A DNA stretch of 64,000 nt from positions 1 to 64,000 of the forward strand of contig NZ_CP005986.1 of assembly GCF_000175575.2 (NCBI RefSeq), read 5' to 3'. The notes under the pieces are model-generated. The model made no database searches and was not told the origin of the DNA. It saw nothing but the letters and a program-made list of their open reading frames with translations. This stretch comes from Acidithiobacillus caldus ATCC 51756. GTDB taxonomy: Bacteria; Pseudomonadota; Gammaproteobacteria; Acidithiobacillales; Acidithiobacillaceae. A program made the position numbers and the translations under genes. Shown piece after piece: positions 1 to 12,142 of the stretch (the stretch's first letter is position 1; every line of letters begins with the position of its first letter).

Positions 1-246
1 AAGCTATTTTCGCCCACTGGGTGGGCGGGTTCGGGGCTGCGCAGCCAGCGCGCCTTAATTTTCTGAAAAACCGCACTATTCCCGCTGCGCCCCGGGCCTC
101 GTGGTGGGGGTGGCGACTGGCCACGGTGGGGTCGGGTGGGTATACTGGGGGAAGCTTGAGTCCGTGCCTACGTTACTTGGAGAGCTCCCCCCTCGCGCCG
201 CGCCTGGCGACCGGGGTCGGGGTCATTGCGGCCAGATAGGATCATC
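1..246. other. Non-coding region upstream of dnaA
   Basis: GC-rich leader of dnaA with no convincing gene. A perfect 7-bp hairpin (CGCCCAC / GTGGGCG, 3-nt loop) lies at 11-27, but its T-run is on the 5' side, so it does not look like a terminator for plus-strand transcription. A TATACT hexamer at 141-146 could be a -10 box for dnaA, without a good -35 partner. No DnaA box close to TTATCCACA was seen here, unlike the region after dnaA. Confidence 0.5.
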
Positions 247-1599
247 ATGAGTAGTCATTCAGCGCCGACAGCGTTGCAAGATGGAGCCGCGCTGTGGTCC
301 GCCCTATGCGTCCAACTGGAGCTCGTCACGAGTCCGCAGCAGTTCAATACCTGGCTGCGGCCCCTGCGTGGCGAATTGCAGGGTCATGAGCTGCGCCTGC
401 TCGCCCCCAATCCCTTCGTCCGCGACTGGGTGCGTGAACGCATGGCCGAACTCGTCAAGGAACAGCTGCAGCGGATCGCTCCGGGTTTTGAGCTGGTCTT
501 CGCTCTGGACGAAGAGGCAGCAGCGGCGACATCGGCACCGACCGCGAGCATTGCGCCCGAGCGCAGCAGCGCACCCGGTGGTCACCGCCTCAACCCAGCC
601 TTCAACTTCCAGTCCTACGTCGAAGGGAAGTCCAATCAGCTCGCCCTGGCGGCAGCCCGCCAGGTTGCCCAGCATCCAGGCAAATCCTACAACCCACTGT
701 ACATTTATGGTGGTGTGGGCCTCGGCAAGACGCACCTCATGCAGGCCGTGGGCAACGATATCCTGCAGCGGCAACCCGAGGCCAAGGTGCTCTATATCAG
801 CTCCGAAGGCTTCATCATGGATATGGTGCGCTCGCTGCAACACAATACCATCAACGACTTCAAACAGCGTTATCGCAAGCTGGACGCCCTGCTCATCGAC
901 GACATCCAGTTCTTTGCGGGCAAGGACCGCACCCAGGAAGAGTTCTTCCACACCTTCAATGCCCTCTTTGACGGCGGACGGCAGATCATCATCACCTGCG
1001 ACCGCTATCCCAAGGAGGTGGAAGGCCTGGAGGAGCGCCTGCAATCCCGCTTCGGCTGGGGTCTCACCGTCGCCATTCAACCGCACGACCTGGAGACCCG
1101 CATGGCCATCGTCCTGTGCAAGGCCGAGGACCACGGCATTCAGCTACCGGAAGAGGTCGCTTTCTTCATTGCGGAGAAGATCCGCTCCCACGTGCGCGAG
1201 CTGGAAGGGGCATTGCGACGGGTCATTGCCCACGTCAACTTTACCCACAAACCCTACAGTGTGGAATCCGCCAAGGAAGCCCTGCGCGACCTCATCGATG
1301 TTCAGAAACGTATGGTCAGCCTCGAAAACATCCAAAAGGTCGTGGCCGATTATTACCACATCCGGGCTTCGGAAATGCAGTCCAAAAGACGCAATCGCAA
1401 CGTTGCACGACCACGACAGATGGCCATGGCCCTGACCAAGGAATTGACCCGCCACAGTCTCCCGGAAATTGGCGAGGCCTTTGGCGGACGCGATCACACA
1501 ACCGTACTCCACGCCTGCCGTCAGATCGAGAAATTGCGCCGGGAGAGCGCGCAAATCGAGGAAGACTATCGTAATCTCATACGGATCCTCGGCGCATGA
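247..1599 (+). CDS. dnaA: Chromosomal replication initiator DnaA
   Basis: Initiator ATPase that binds DnaA boxes and melts oriC. The 450-residue protein has an N-terminal DnaB-interaction domain (about 10-90), a short Ala/Thr/Ser-rich linker, an AAA+ domain with Walker A GGVGLGKT at 155-162 and Walker B LLIDDIQF, and the C-terminal DNA-binding signature ([12 protein letters not shown]). ATG at 247 is chosen over an in-frame TTG at 226 because AGATAGGA lies six bases upstream of it. It is the first gene of the dnaA-dnaN-recF-gyrB block, and the probable origin follows it directly. Length is normal for the family. Confidence 0.98.
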   Translation: MSSHSAPTALQDGAALWSALCVQLELVTSPQQFNTWLRPLRGELQGHELRLLAPNPFVRDWVRERMAELVKEQLQRIAPGFELVFALDEEAAAATSAPTASIAPERSSAPGGHRLNPAFNFQSYVEGKSNQLALAAARQVAQHPGKSYNPLYIYGGVGLGKTHLMQAVGNDILQRQPEAKVLYISSEGFIMDMVRSLQHNTINDFKQRYRKLDALLIDDIQFFAGKDRTQEEFFHTFNALFDGGRQIIITCDRYPKEVEGLEERLQSRFGWGLTVAIQPHDLETRMAIVLCKAEDHGIQLPEEVAFFIAEKIRSHVRELEGALRRVIAHVNFTHKPYSVESAKEALRDLIDVQKRMVSLENIQKVVADYYHIRASEMQSKRRNRNVARPRQMAMALTKELTRHSLPEIGEAFGGRDHTTVLHACRQIEKLRRESAQIEEDYRNLIRILGA

Positions 1600-1617
1600 G
1601 CGTGCTGTCGACAAAGC

Positions 1618-1626
1618 TGTGGATAA
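1618..1626 (-). promoter_or_regulatory. DnaA box (perfect)
   Basis: TGTGGATAA on the plus strand is an exact minus-strand TTATCCACA. It lies 19 bp after the dnaA stop codon, in the probable origin. Confidence 0.75.
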
Positions 1627-1696
1627 GCACCGGGACAAGACCGGTACGGTTTCGGTATAAAAATGGGCAGGGTGATCCATCCCAGGTCATACCGAC

Positions 1697-1705
1697 TTAT
1701 CCACA
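1697..1705 (+). promoter_or_regulatory. DnaA box (perfect)
   Basis: Exact TTATCCACA on the plus strand, facing the box at 1618 and preceding the AT-rich stretch before dnaN. Confidence 0.75.
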
Positions 1706-1849
1706 AGCTATACCCTTTGCGGCGCACCTAAAAAAGCAAATAAAAACCAGTGGGTTCATACCGCCCTCCACAGGCCAGACGGCCCCTTAATAAGATTATA
1801 CAGAAAAAAGAAAATATTTATTAAATTTAGCGTTGCGGAGAGAGACGAT

Positions 1850-2947
1850 ATGAAAATCCGGGTAGAACGGGACACGCTTTTACCGTTGCTCGCCAGCATG
1901 GTCAGTGTAGCGGATCGACGGCCCATCCAGCCCATACTCTCCCACCTGCTGGTAACGGCGGAGTCGGACTCCCTGCGCTGTGTGGCCACGGACCTCGAGA
2001 TTCAACTGCTGGCCCACATACCCGCCCAGGTGGAACAGGCCGGCTCTTGCGCCATTCCCGCGCGCAAACTCTACGATATCTGTCGCTCCCTACCGGAAAG
2101 CAGTACCCTGGATATCCTGCGCGACAAGGAAAGAATTGCCCTGCGCTGTGGTTCAGCACGGTTTCATCTGCAGTCCTTGCCAGCGGAGCAATTTCCAGAG
2201 AGCAGCAACGACGACACCCTGTTCTCGGGGCAATGCAGCGGCACGACCTTGCGCGACGCCCTATCCATAGCCGCTACCGCCATGGCGCAGAACGACGCGC
2301 GTTTTTTTCTGAACGGTGTGCTTCTGGAAGTCGCCGAACATGAATTGCGCTGCGTCGCCACCGACGGCCATCGGCTGGCGCGCATGACCCTGCCCTTTGC
2401 ACATGCAGCAGAGCTCCCGAGCTATCAGGGAATCTTGCCGCGCAAGGCTGTTCTCGAGCTCGGTCGACTACTGGATGAGCAAGACATAGAACTGCGCCTT
2501 GGGCATAATGCCATCGTGCTCGTCAACGACCGTATGCAATTCCGCTGCAAACTCATCGATGCCCGGTATCCCGACTATCGCCGGGTGATTCCCCTGGGCC
2601 ACCCCGAGCGGGCACAGGTGGATCGGCTCGCGCTGAAACAGGCGCTGACCCAGATCAATGTGCTTTCCAGCGACAAGAATCCGGCCTGTGTTCTGAAATT
2701 CCAGACGACGAGCCTCAGCCTGCGCAGCCGCAATGAGGAGCAAGAAGAAGCGGAAGTGGAAATTCCGGTGCAGTATGGCGGTGCCGGTCTCGAAATCGCG
2801 TTCAATAGCCACTATCTGGCCGACTCCACCCAGATATTCACCGAGTCGGAAATCGCCATGCAGCTCAAGGACAACGGCAGCAGTGTGCTCTTCACGCCCT
2901 TGAAGGGAGATAACCCACTGTACATCGTCATGCCCATTCGCCTGTGA
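1850..2947 (+). CDS. dnaN: DNA polymerase III beta sliding clamp
   Basis: Ring-forming processivity clamp that tethers Pol III to DNA and recruits polymerases, Hda and MutS. The 365 residues match the family length of about 366. Three clamp domains are evident, with the conserved TDGHRLAR segment in the middle and the typical C-terminal end YIVMPIRL. GGAGAGAG upstream supports the ATG. The stop is one base before recF, so the two are probably co-transcribed from within the origin region. Confidence 0.98.
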   Translation: MKIRVERDTLLPLLASMVSVADRRPIQPILSHLLVTAESDSLRCVATDLEIQLLAHIPAQVEQAGSCAIPARKLYDICRSLPESSTLDILRDKERIALRCGSARFHLQSLPAEQFPESSNDDTLFSGQCSGTTLRDALSIAATAMAQNDARFFLNGVLLEVAEHELRCVATDGHRLARMTLPFAHAAELPSYQGILPRKAVLELGRLLDEQDIELRLGHNAIVLVNDRMQFRCKLIDARYPDYRRVIPLGHPERAQVDRLALKQALTQINVLSSDKNPACVLKFQTTSLSLRSRNEEQEEAEVEIPVQYGGAGLEIAFNSHYLADSTQIFTESEIAMQLKDNGSSVLFTPLKGDNPLYIVMPIRL

Positions 2948-2948
2948 G

Positions 2949-6424
<3,476 letters not shown>

Positions 6425-6488
6425 CGATCGACTTTAGGATATACATACACAAGGCAGCCGTGCGCGTGTGCTGCCCGGGGGAGTCAAG

Positions 6489-9400
6489 GTGCTGACATTC
6501 ACTGAGGGGAATTTTGCGGATTTTTTTACGGCGACGGGCCTCACCCGCCTGGATTCCACGTTTCAGGCGGCCGTCGCTGCCGAGGATCCGGAACTCGCCC
6601 GCCAGTTTGCGGATTACCGTGCGGGCAGGATAGCCGCCCAGGGGCGTGAGGCCAGCGCCCTGCTGCTTGCCCTGGCGCCCATCCTGGAGGCATTCCTGGC
6701 CCGCTTCTTTGGCATCGAGGCGGACAATGCGGCCTTGCAGCAAAGTACCCGTGGCCATGACCCGGTCATGGCCTTCAAGAAACACTTTGTGCTGCGCCGT
6801 GCGCGGCGCTATCGTGGCGAGTTTCCCGAGTCTTTTGCCGAGCTTTCCGCCTGGCTTGACGAGGAAATCCAGCAGGCGCACCTGGATCCCGCCGATCCGG
6901 AGCTCGCCATCGCCCGTCTGGGGGAAAACTGGCTGGCCGACGAGGCCCGGCATGCCGAGGCCATCCTCAAGTTGACCCGCTGGTGTGCCCTCGCCCTTAC
7001 CGATCCCGAGGGGCAGCACAGGGTGGCGGACTGGCCGAGTTTTCGTTTGCCACAGCGGGTCGACCACGAGGCACTGGTCCCCTTGCAGCGCTATACCGCC
7101 CGTCCCGATCAGCCCTGGATGGGCGATCCATCCCAGCTGCGCCGTCGCGATGGTTTTCACCTGACGGACCCGCGCATGGACGCCCGCGGCGTCCAGAGCG
7201 AAGTGCACTATTGCCTGTATTGCCACGACCACGATGGCGACTTCTGCTCCCGGGGTTTCCCGGAAAAGAAAGGCGTTCCGGAGCTCGGCTTCAAGGTGGA
7301 TCCGCTGGACGTGGTCCTCACGGGCTGTCCCCTGGAAGAGAAAATCTCGGAGATGCAGATCCTGCGCCGCGACGGTTTCAATATCGCCGCCCTGGCCATG
7401 ATCATGGTGGACAACCCCATGTTGCCGGCCACGGGACATCGCATCTGTAACGACTGCATGAAGGCCTGCGTCTACCAAAAGCAGGATCCGGTGAACATTC
7501 CCCAGGTAGAGACCCGGGTGCTCAGCGATGTCTTGTCCCTGCCCTATGGCGTCGAGATCTACGACCTCCTCTGTCGCTGGAATCCCCTGCGCCAGACCCA
7601 ATATCTGGCACGGGACTACAACGGTCGGCGGGTGCTGGTGGTGGGCATGGGTCCGGCAGGCTTTACCATGGCCCACCACCTCCTGCAGGAAGGCTGCGCC
7701 GTGGTGGGCATAGACGGACTCAAGATCGAACCGCTGGCCGAGGAGTGGCTGCGGCAGCCGGTGCGTTCCTGGGCGGCCCTACAGGAGGATCTGGACGAGC
7801 GCCTGCTGCTGGGTTTCGGTGGCGTTGCGGAATACGGTATCACCGTGCGCTGGGACAAGAACTTTCTCAAGCTCATCTATCTGAGCCTTGCCCGGCGGCC
7901 CCTTTTCCAGATCTTCGGCGGCGTGCGCCTGGGTGGTACCCTGACCCTGGAGGATGCTTGGTCCAGCGGTTTCGATCACGTCTGTCTGGCAACGGGTGCC
8001 GGTCTGCCGCGGGTGCTGTCCTTGCCTGGGAGTCTCGCCCGCGGCATGCGTCAGGCCAGCGATTTTCTCATGGCCCTGCAACTCACTGGAGCAGGGAAAC
8101 AGAGCAGTCTTGCCAATCTCCAGGTCCGCTTGCCCGCCGTGGTCATCGGTGGTGGTCTGACGGCCGTGGATACGGCAACGGAAGTTCAGGCCTATTACGT
8201 GCGCCAGGTCGAAAAGGTTCTGCAGCGTTACGAGGCCATGGCGGCGGCGCGCGGAGAAGCGGCGGTACGGGCTGGACTCGGCGAGGAAGATGTCCGCATC
8301 CTCGATGAATTTCTGGCACACGGTCGGGCCGTGCGTGCCGAGCGCGAGCGCGCCAAGGCTGCCGGGGAGCAGCCCAATTTCATTCCCCTGCTCCACGCCT
8401 GGGGTGGGGTGACGCTGGCCTACCGCAAGGGCATGCAGCAATCCCCCGCCTACACCCGCAATCACGAGGAACTCATCAAGGCCCTGCAGGAGGGGATCTT
8501 CTACCAGGAGGGCCTCGATCCCCTGCGGGCCGAACTGGATGGCTACGGACACATCGCGGCCATGGTCTTCCGGCGAATGGAAGAGGTGGAGGGGCGCTGG
8601 CGTCCCAGCGCAGCGGAGCTGCGCCTGCCCGCCCGCGCCGTTTTCGTCGCCGCGGGGACGGTCCCCAATACCATCTACGAGCGCGAGTATCCCGGGACCT
8701 TGACGCTGGATGGCGATCATTTCCAGACCTATGTGGGACACCCCCATAGTCTGCAGGCAGTACAGGTGGCGGCGGACTGCAAGTCGCCGGATTTTGGCCC
8801 CTTTACCTCCTACCGCGATGAACGGGATCATCGCGTGAGCTTCGTGGGCGACGCGCACCCCGTCTTTCACGGCAGCGTGGTCAAGGCCATCGCCTCGGCC
8901 AAGCGGAGCTACCCCGAGCTCATGGAGCATCTACGACAGCTGCCGATGCAGGACATTCCCTTGGAATCCTTTCAGAGGGAGATGGCGCAGCGTCTGGGTA
9001 TGCGCATCCGCCGCATCGACCGCAGCAACCCGGCAGTCTGCGAGCTCTGGGTGGAGGCTCCGGCAGCCGCCCGAAACTTCCGCCCTGGACAGTTCTTTCG
9101 TCTCCAGAGTTACGAGGCGATGAGTCCGGTGGTGCAGGGGACACGCCTGCAGATACCGGTGCTCACGGTGAGCGGCGCCGGCGTCGAGGACGACTGCATC
9201 CGCCTCATGGTGTTGCAGTGGGGAACGGCACCGCGTCTGGTGGGTCGCCTGCGGGAAGGGGACCCGGTGGTGCTCATGGGTCCCACGGGCGCACCGACGG
9301 ATATCCCCAAGGACAAGACCATTCTGGTGGTCGCCGGACGCTGGGGTGCAGCGGTGATGATGGACATTGGTCCAGCGCTGCGGGCGGCGGGTAACCGCGT

Positions 9401-9959
9401 TCTCTATGTGGCGGCTCTGGGGGACGCGCGGGAACTGGACCATCAGGAGCTCCTGGAAGCCGCCGCGGATCAGATCGTCTGGTGTGTCGCCAAGGGTCCG
9501 CAGATTACGGCGCGGCGCCCACAGGACATCAGCGTCACTGCCAGCGACATGGTGCAGCTACTGCTGGACTATGCCGCCGGCCAGTTGGGAAAAGCGGACG
9601 GCAACATTGCCCTCAAAGAGGTGGATCGGCTCATGGTGATGGGTTCCACCGGACTGCTCAAGGCCTTTCAGGCCGCCCTACGGGGAAGCCTCGAAAGCCG
9701 TTTCCGAGCCGATCTCGAGGCCGTGGCCACCGTTGGCAGTCCCATGCAATGCATGTTGAAGGGCGTCTGCGCCCAGTGTCTGCAGTGGCAGGTGGATCCG
9801 CAGACGGGGCAGCGCACCCAGGCCGTTTTCAGTTGCGCCGGGCAAGACCAGCCCCTGGCCTGGGTGGATCTGGATCATCTGGCCGCGCGGCAGAGCCAAA
9901 ACCGGCTGTTGGAGCGCCTGTCCAGTCAGTGGTTGGATCACGTTCTGGCGGGAAGCTAG
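6489..9959 (+). CDS. Large multidomain FAD/NAD(P)/FeS oxidoreductase
   Basis: A 1156-residue cytoplasmic flavoprotein of uncertain substrate. Residues 1-230 match no family I recognise. A Cys-rich block follows (YCLYCHDHDGDFC near 240, CNDCMKACVYQK near 320), as in GltD-type FeS domains. Next come a GltD-like FAD site (VLVVGMGPAGF near 383) and an NAD(P) site (VVIGGGLTAVDTATE near 553). The C-terminal third (about 830-1156) is ferredoxin-reductase-like (NFRPGQFFRLQS) and ends in a PyrK-like 2Fe-2S cluster (CMLKGVCAQC plus a later Cys). The GTG at 6489 follows GGGGGAG at proper spacing; an in-frame GTG at 6468 is less likely. It is monocistronic, facing minE. The fold calls are secure, but the reaction is unknown. 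Confidence 0.85.
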   Translation: MLTFTEGNFADFFTATGLTRLDSTFQAAVAAEDPELARQFADYRAGRIAAQGREASALLLALAPILEAFLARFFGIEADNAALQQSTRGHDPVMAFKKHFVLRRARRYRGEFPESFAELSAWLDEEIQQAHLDPADPELAIARLGENWLADEARHAEAILKLTRWCALALTDPEGQHRVADWPSFRLPQRVDHEALVPLQRYTARPDQPWMGDPSQLRRRDGFHLTDPRMDARGVQSEVHYCLYCHDHDGDFCSRGFPEKKGVPELGFKVDPLDVVLTGCPLEEKISEMQILRRDGFNIAALAMIMVDNPMLPATGHRICNDCMKACVYQKQDPVNIPQVETRVLSDVLSLPYGVEIYDLLCRWNPLRQTQYLARDYNGRRVLVVGMGPAGFTMAHHLLQEGCAVVGIDGLKIEPLAEEWLRQPVRSWAALQEDLDERLLLGFGGVAEYGITVRWDKNFLKLIYLSLARRPLFQIFGGVRLGGTLTLEDAWSSGFDHVCLATGAGLPRVLSLPGSLARGMRQASDFLMALQLTGAGKQSSLANLQVRLPAVVIGGGLTAVDTATEVQAYYVRQVEKVLQRYEAMAAARGEAAVRAGLGEEDVRILDEFLAHGRAVRAERERAKAAGEQPNFIPLLHAWGGVTLAYRKGMQQSPAYTRNHEELIKALQEGIFYQEGLDPLRAELDGYGHIAAMVFRRMEEVEGRWRPSAAELRLPARAVFVAAGTVPNTIYEREYPGTLTLDGDHFQTYVGHPHSLQAVQVAADCKSPDFGPFTSYRDERDHRVSFVGDAHPVFHGSVVKAIASAKRSYPELMEHLRQLPMQDIPLESFQREMAQRLGMRIRRIDRSNPAVCELWVEAPAAARNFRPGQFFRLQSYEAMSPVVQGTRLQIPVLTVSGAGVEDDCIRLMVLQWGTAPRLVGRLREGDPVVLMGPTGAPTDIPKDKTILVVAGRWGAAVMMDIGPALRAAGNRVLYVAALGDARELDHQELLEAAADQIVWCVAKGPQITARRPQDISVTASDMVQLLLDYAAGQLGKADGNIALKEVDRLMVMGSTGLLKAFQAALRGSLESRFRADLEAVATVGSPMQCMLKGVCAQCLQWQVDPQTGQRTQAVFSCAGQDQPLAWVDLDHLAARQSQNRLLERLSSQWLDHVLAGS

Positions 9960-9971
9960 CGTCCCGGGGTG

Positions 9972-10005
9972 CCGAAGATGCACCGGAGCCGGTTCAATGC
10001 TTCGG
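9972..10005. other. Stem-loop between convergent oxidoreductase and minE
   Basis: CCGAAG (9972-9977) pairs with CTTCGG (10000-10005), overlapping a second dyad GCACCG/CGGTGC, at the meeting point of two convergent genes. It could be a bidirectional terminator, but there is no T-run and the loop is long. Confidence 0.25.
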
Positions 10006-10263
10006 TGCGTTACCCGCCTTTTCGGGGAAAAGCACGTTCAGCTCCAGCACCTCGAAATCGCCGCGCCGCTCGAGGTTGACGCTGATCCGGTCGCGCTCCA
10101 CGGGCAGGTATTTGGCGATGACGGCGAGGAGTTCCTCTTGCATCTGCGGCAGGAAATCTTGCGTGCCAGCACTGCGTTCGTGGGCCAGGATCAGACGGAG
10201 TCGGTCCTTGGCCACCTCTGCGCTTTTCTTGCGCGTACCCAGAAAATAATCGAGAAAGGACAT
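9994..10263 (-). CDS. minE: Cell division topological specificity factor MinE
   Basis: Stimulates the MinD ATPase and drives pole-to-pole oscillation so that the Z ring forms at midcell. The 89 residues start MSFLDYFLG, the usual membrane-binding/anti-MinCD N-terminus, and the C-terminal beta fold (ISVNLERRGDFEVLELNV) forms the dimer. The start is chosen because the upstream extension lies inside minD. It is separated from the minD stop by one base and is last in the minCDE operon. Confidence 0.96.
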   Translation of the reverse strand: MSFLDYFLGTRKKSAEVAKDRLRLILAHERSAGTQDFLPQMQEELLAVIAKYLPVERDRISVNLERRGDFEVLELNVLFPEKAGNAPKH

Positions 10264-10264
10264 G

Positions 10265-11074
10265 TCAGCCTCCGAAAAGCCGCTTGAAAAGGCTCTGCTT
10301 TTCCGGCTGCGTGAAGCGTAGGGGGCGGTCTTCGCCAAGGAAACGGGCAATGGCATCTTCGTACGCCTGGGCCACGTCGGTACCTTTCATGTGGATGGCG
10401 GGTATACCCTGATTGGAGGCCTGAAGAATGGCCTCCGATTCCGGAATGACCCCCAGCAACGGGGTGCGGAGCAGCTCCTGGACATCCTCCACAGACAGCA
10501 TTTCGCCACTCTGGACGCGTCGCGGCGCATAGCGAGTGAGGAGCAGGTGCTCCTTGACCGGACTGTCGCCCATTTCCGCCCGTTTCGAGCGTGCCTGCAG
10601 GATACCGATGATGCGATCGGAGTCGCGCACCGACGACACTTCCGGATTGGTGACGACGATGGCCTCATCGGCGTGATATAGGGCCCGCAGAGCGCCGGTT
10701 TCGATGCCCGCCGGTGAATCGCAGACGATGTAATCGAACTCCTTCTGCAGTTCGTCCATGATGGCGGCAACGCCCTCGGCGGTAAGGGCTTCCTTGTCGC
10801 GGGTCTGGGAGGTGGGAAGGATGTAGAGCTGTTCCAACTGGCGATCGCGGATGAGGGCCTGCTGCAAGCGCGCCTCGCCCTGGATGACGTTGATCAGATC
10901 GTACACAACCCGGCGCTCGCAACCCATGACGAGATCCAGATTGCGCAGGCCCACATCGAAGTCGATGACCACAGTGCGAAAGCCGCGCAGCGCCAGCCCG
11001 CTGGCGAAGGCAGCGCTGGTGGTGGTTTTGCCCACCCCACCCTTTCCCGAGGTGACGACGATAATCCTGGCCAT
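10265..11074 (-). CDS. minD: Septum site-determining ATPase MinD
   Basis: Membrane-associated ParA/MRP-type ATPase that recruits MinC to the membrane. The 269-residue protein has the deviant Walker A SGKGGVGKTTT at the N-terminus, the switch region DSPAGIE and a C-terminal amphipathic targeting helix (SLFKRLFGG). The start MARIIVV fits the family; an in-frame codon at 11098 adds eight atypical residues. The middle gene of minC-minD-minE. Confidence 0.97.
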   Translation of the reverse strand: MARIIVVTSGKGGVGKTTTSAAFASGLALRGFRTVVIDFDVGLRNLDLVMGCERRVVYDLINVIQGEARLQQALIRDRQLEQLYILPTSQTRDKEALTAEGVAAIMDELQKEFDYIVCDSPAGIETGALRALYHADEAIVVTNPEVSSVRDSDRIIGILQARSKRAEMGDSPVKEHLLLTRYAPRRVQSGEMLSVEDVQELLRTPLLGVIPESEAILQASNQGIPAIHMKGTDVAQAYEDAIARFLGEDRPLRFTQPEKQSLFKRLFGG

Positions 11075-11098
11075 GTCTGCGGTCTCCGATGGTGGCAA

Positions 11099-11794
11099 CT
11101 ACGATTCTAGGGGAATTATATGCAGGGCGTCGTTGTCCAGGTACACCTGGGACGGACGACCCCACTGGGGATGTTGGGAGTCCAGTGTGCTGTAGATGCC
11201 GGCTATGGCCACGAGTTCTGCCTCCAGACTGTGGCAGAAGATCCGGGCCTCGCTAGCGCCGCTCACCCCGGCCATGGCGCGGCCGCGCAGGGCGCCGTAC
11301 ACGTGCAGATGGCCATCCGCCAGAACCTCGGCGCCGGCATTCACCGCCCCCAGGCAAACGAGGCCGGTGTGGCGGGCATAGACGCGTTGACCGCTACGCA
11401 CGGGCTGGTCGAGAATCCGGGATGGCGGAGTGGCCACATTCGTCGCCGTCGGCGGAGGGCTGGCGCCCGGATCGCGACCACGCAGGATGGCAAGGCCCAG
11501 CCTCTGGGCTGCCTCGCACAGTCCCGCGGAGGCCTGGCGCACCCCGACCACCGTGCAGCCGAGCTCGCGCAGGCTGGCAACGGAGCGGGCAAGGGCATCC
11601 GTATCGGTGTCGGACCAGTTGGCGAGATCCAATACCAGGCCCGCACCCTGGAGGAGATCCGGGAGTCGGCCCTCGCGGTCGAGGAGTTCCCGGCCAAGGT
11701 CGGCAGCGTCCACATCCCAGAGCTCCAGTATGGGCAGAGTGAAGACGCCACCACTCAGGCGTAGTCGCGACCCCTTGCGTTGGATGTCAGCCAT
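11099..11794 (-). CDS. minC: Septum formation inhibitor MinC
   Basis: Inhibits FtsZ assembly away from midcell when bound to MinD. The 231 residues comprise an N-terminal FtsZ-inhibitory domain (1-100), a proline/threonine-containing linker and a C-terminal beta-helical dimer domain with YARHTGLVCLGAVNAGAEV. Its ATG is immediately preceded by a near-perfect parS palindrome (11794-11809), which occupies the place where a Shine-Dalgarno would be; no clear SD is seen. It lies 18 bases after the ferredoxin stop. Confidence 0.95.
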   Translation of the reverse strand: MADIQRKGSRLRLSGGVFTLPILELWDVDAADLGRELLDREGRLPDLLQGAGLVLDLANWSDTDTDALARSVASLRELGCTVVGVRQASAGLCEAAQRLGLAILRGRDPGASPPPTATNVATPPSRILDQPVRSGQRVYARHTGLVCLGAVNAGAEVLADGHLHVYGALRGRAMAGVSGASEARIFCHSLEAELVAIAGIYSTLDSQHPQWGRPSQVYLDNDALHIIPLES

Positions 11795-11809
11795 GTTTCA
11801 CGTGAAACG
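11794..11809. promoter_or_regulatory. parS-like ParB-binding site 1
   Basis: TGTTTCACGTGAAACG matches the known 16-bp parS consensus TGTTTCACGTGAAACA at 15 positions, with a perfect 14-bp palindromic core (11795-11808). It abuts the minC start codon. parA and parB are 16 kb away, in the same origin-proximal region. Confidence 0.85.
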
Positions 11810-11812
11810 CGT

Positions 11813-12139
11813 TCATGAACGCCGCAGCAGTGGCCGCTTGCCCGGCTTGCCATTCCACTCATCGGCATCCGCCGGCGCTGCCTTCTTACGCAGGATGACC
11901 GGCCAGTGTTTACTCAACTCGGCATTGAGGGCGGTGAAATCGCGCTGATCCTCGGGTACGTCGTCCTCGGCGAAAATGGCGTCGGCAGGGCACTCTGGAA
12001 CGCAGGCGGCACAGTCAATGCACTCTACGGGGTCGATGGCCAAGAAGTTGGGTCCCTCGTGAAAACACTCCACGGGACAGACTTCGGCGCAATCGGTGTA
12101 CTTGCACTGGATACAGTTTTCGGTGACGACGTAGGTCAT
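11813..12139 (-). CDS. fdxA: 7Fe (3Fe-4S/4Fe-4S) ferredoxin, FdxA type
   Basis: Small electron carrier of 108 residues. The N-terminal Cys pattern [18 protein letters not shown] has the extended spacing of a 3Fe-4S site, and [16 protein letters not shown] supplies the 4Fe-4S site, as in Azotobacter ferredoxin I-type proteins. The acidic C-terminal extension is also typical. It sits between topA (stop three bases upstream) and minC, so it is probably co-transcribed with both. The electron partner is unknown. Its ATG, like that of minC, is directly preceded by GTGAAAC. Confidence 0.92.
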   Translation of the reverse strand: MTYVVTENCIQCKYTDCAEVCPVECFHEGPNFLAIDPVECIDCAACVPECPADAIFAEDDVPEDQRDFTALNAELSKHWPVILRKKAAPADADEWNGKPGKRPLLRRS

Positions 12140-12142
12140 GTT

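Larger units (their letters stand above)
1600..1849. other. Probable chromosomal origin oriC (dnaA-dnaN intergenic)
   Basis: A 250-bp gene-free spacer with two perfect DnaA boxes in opposite orientations: TGTGGATAA at 1618-1626 (minus-strand TTATCCACA) and TTATCCACA at 1697-1705. A one-mismatch box, TTATACAGA, is at 1796-1804. It ends in an AT-rich stretch (about 1788-1832, with AAAATATTTATTAAATTT) that could be the unwinding element. The dnaA-dnaN position is a known oriC location in many bacteria. The dnaN promoter must also lie here. GC-skew inversion was not computed. Confidence 0.75.

Noticed and set aside
11-27. Hairpin at the window start as a terminator
   Set aside because: The T-run lies 5' of the stem on the plus strand and becomes an A-run 3' on the minus strand, so it fits neither direction.
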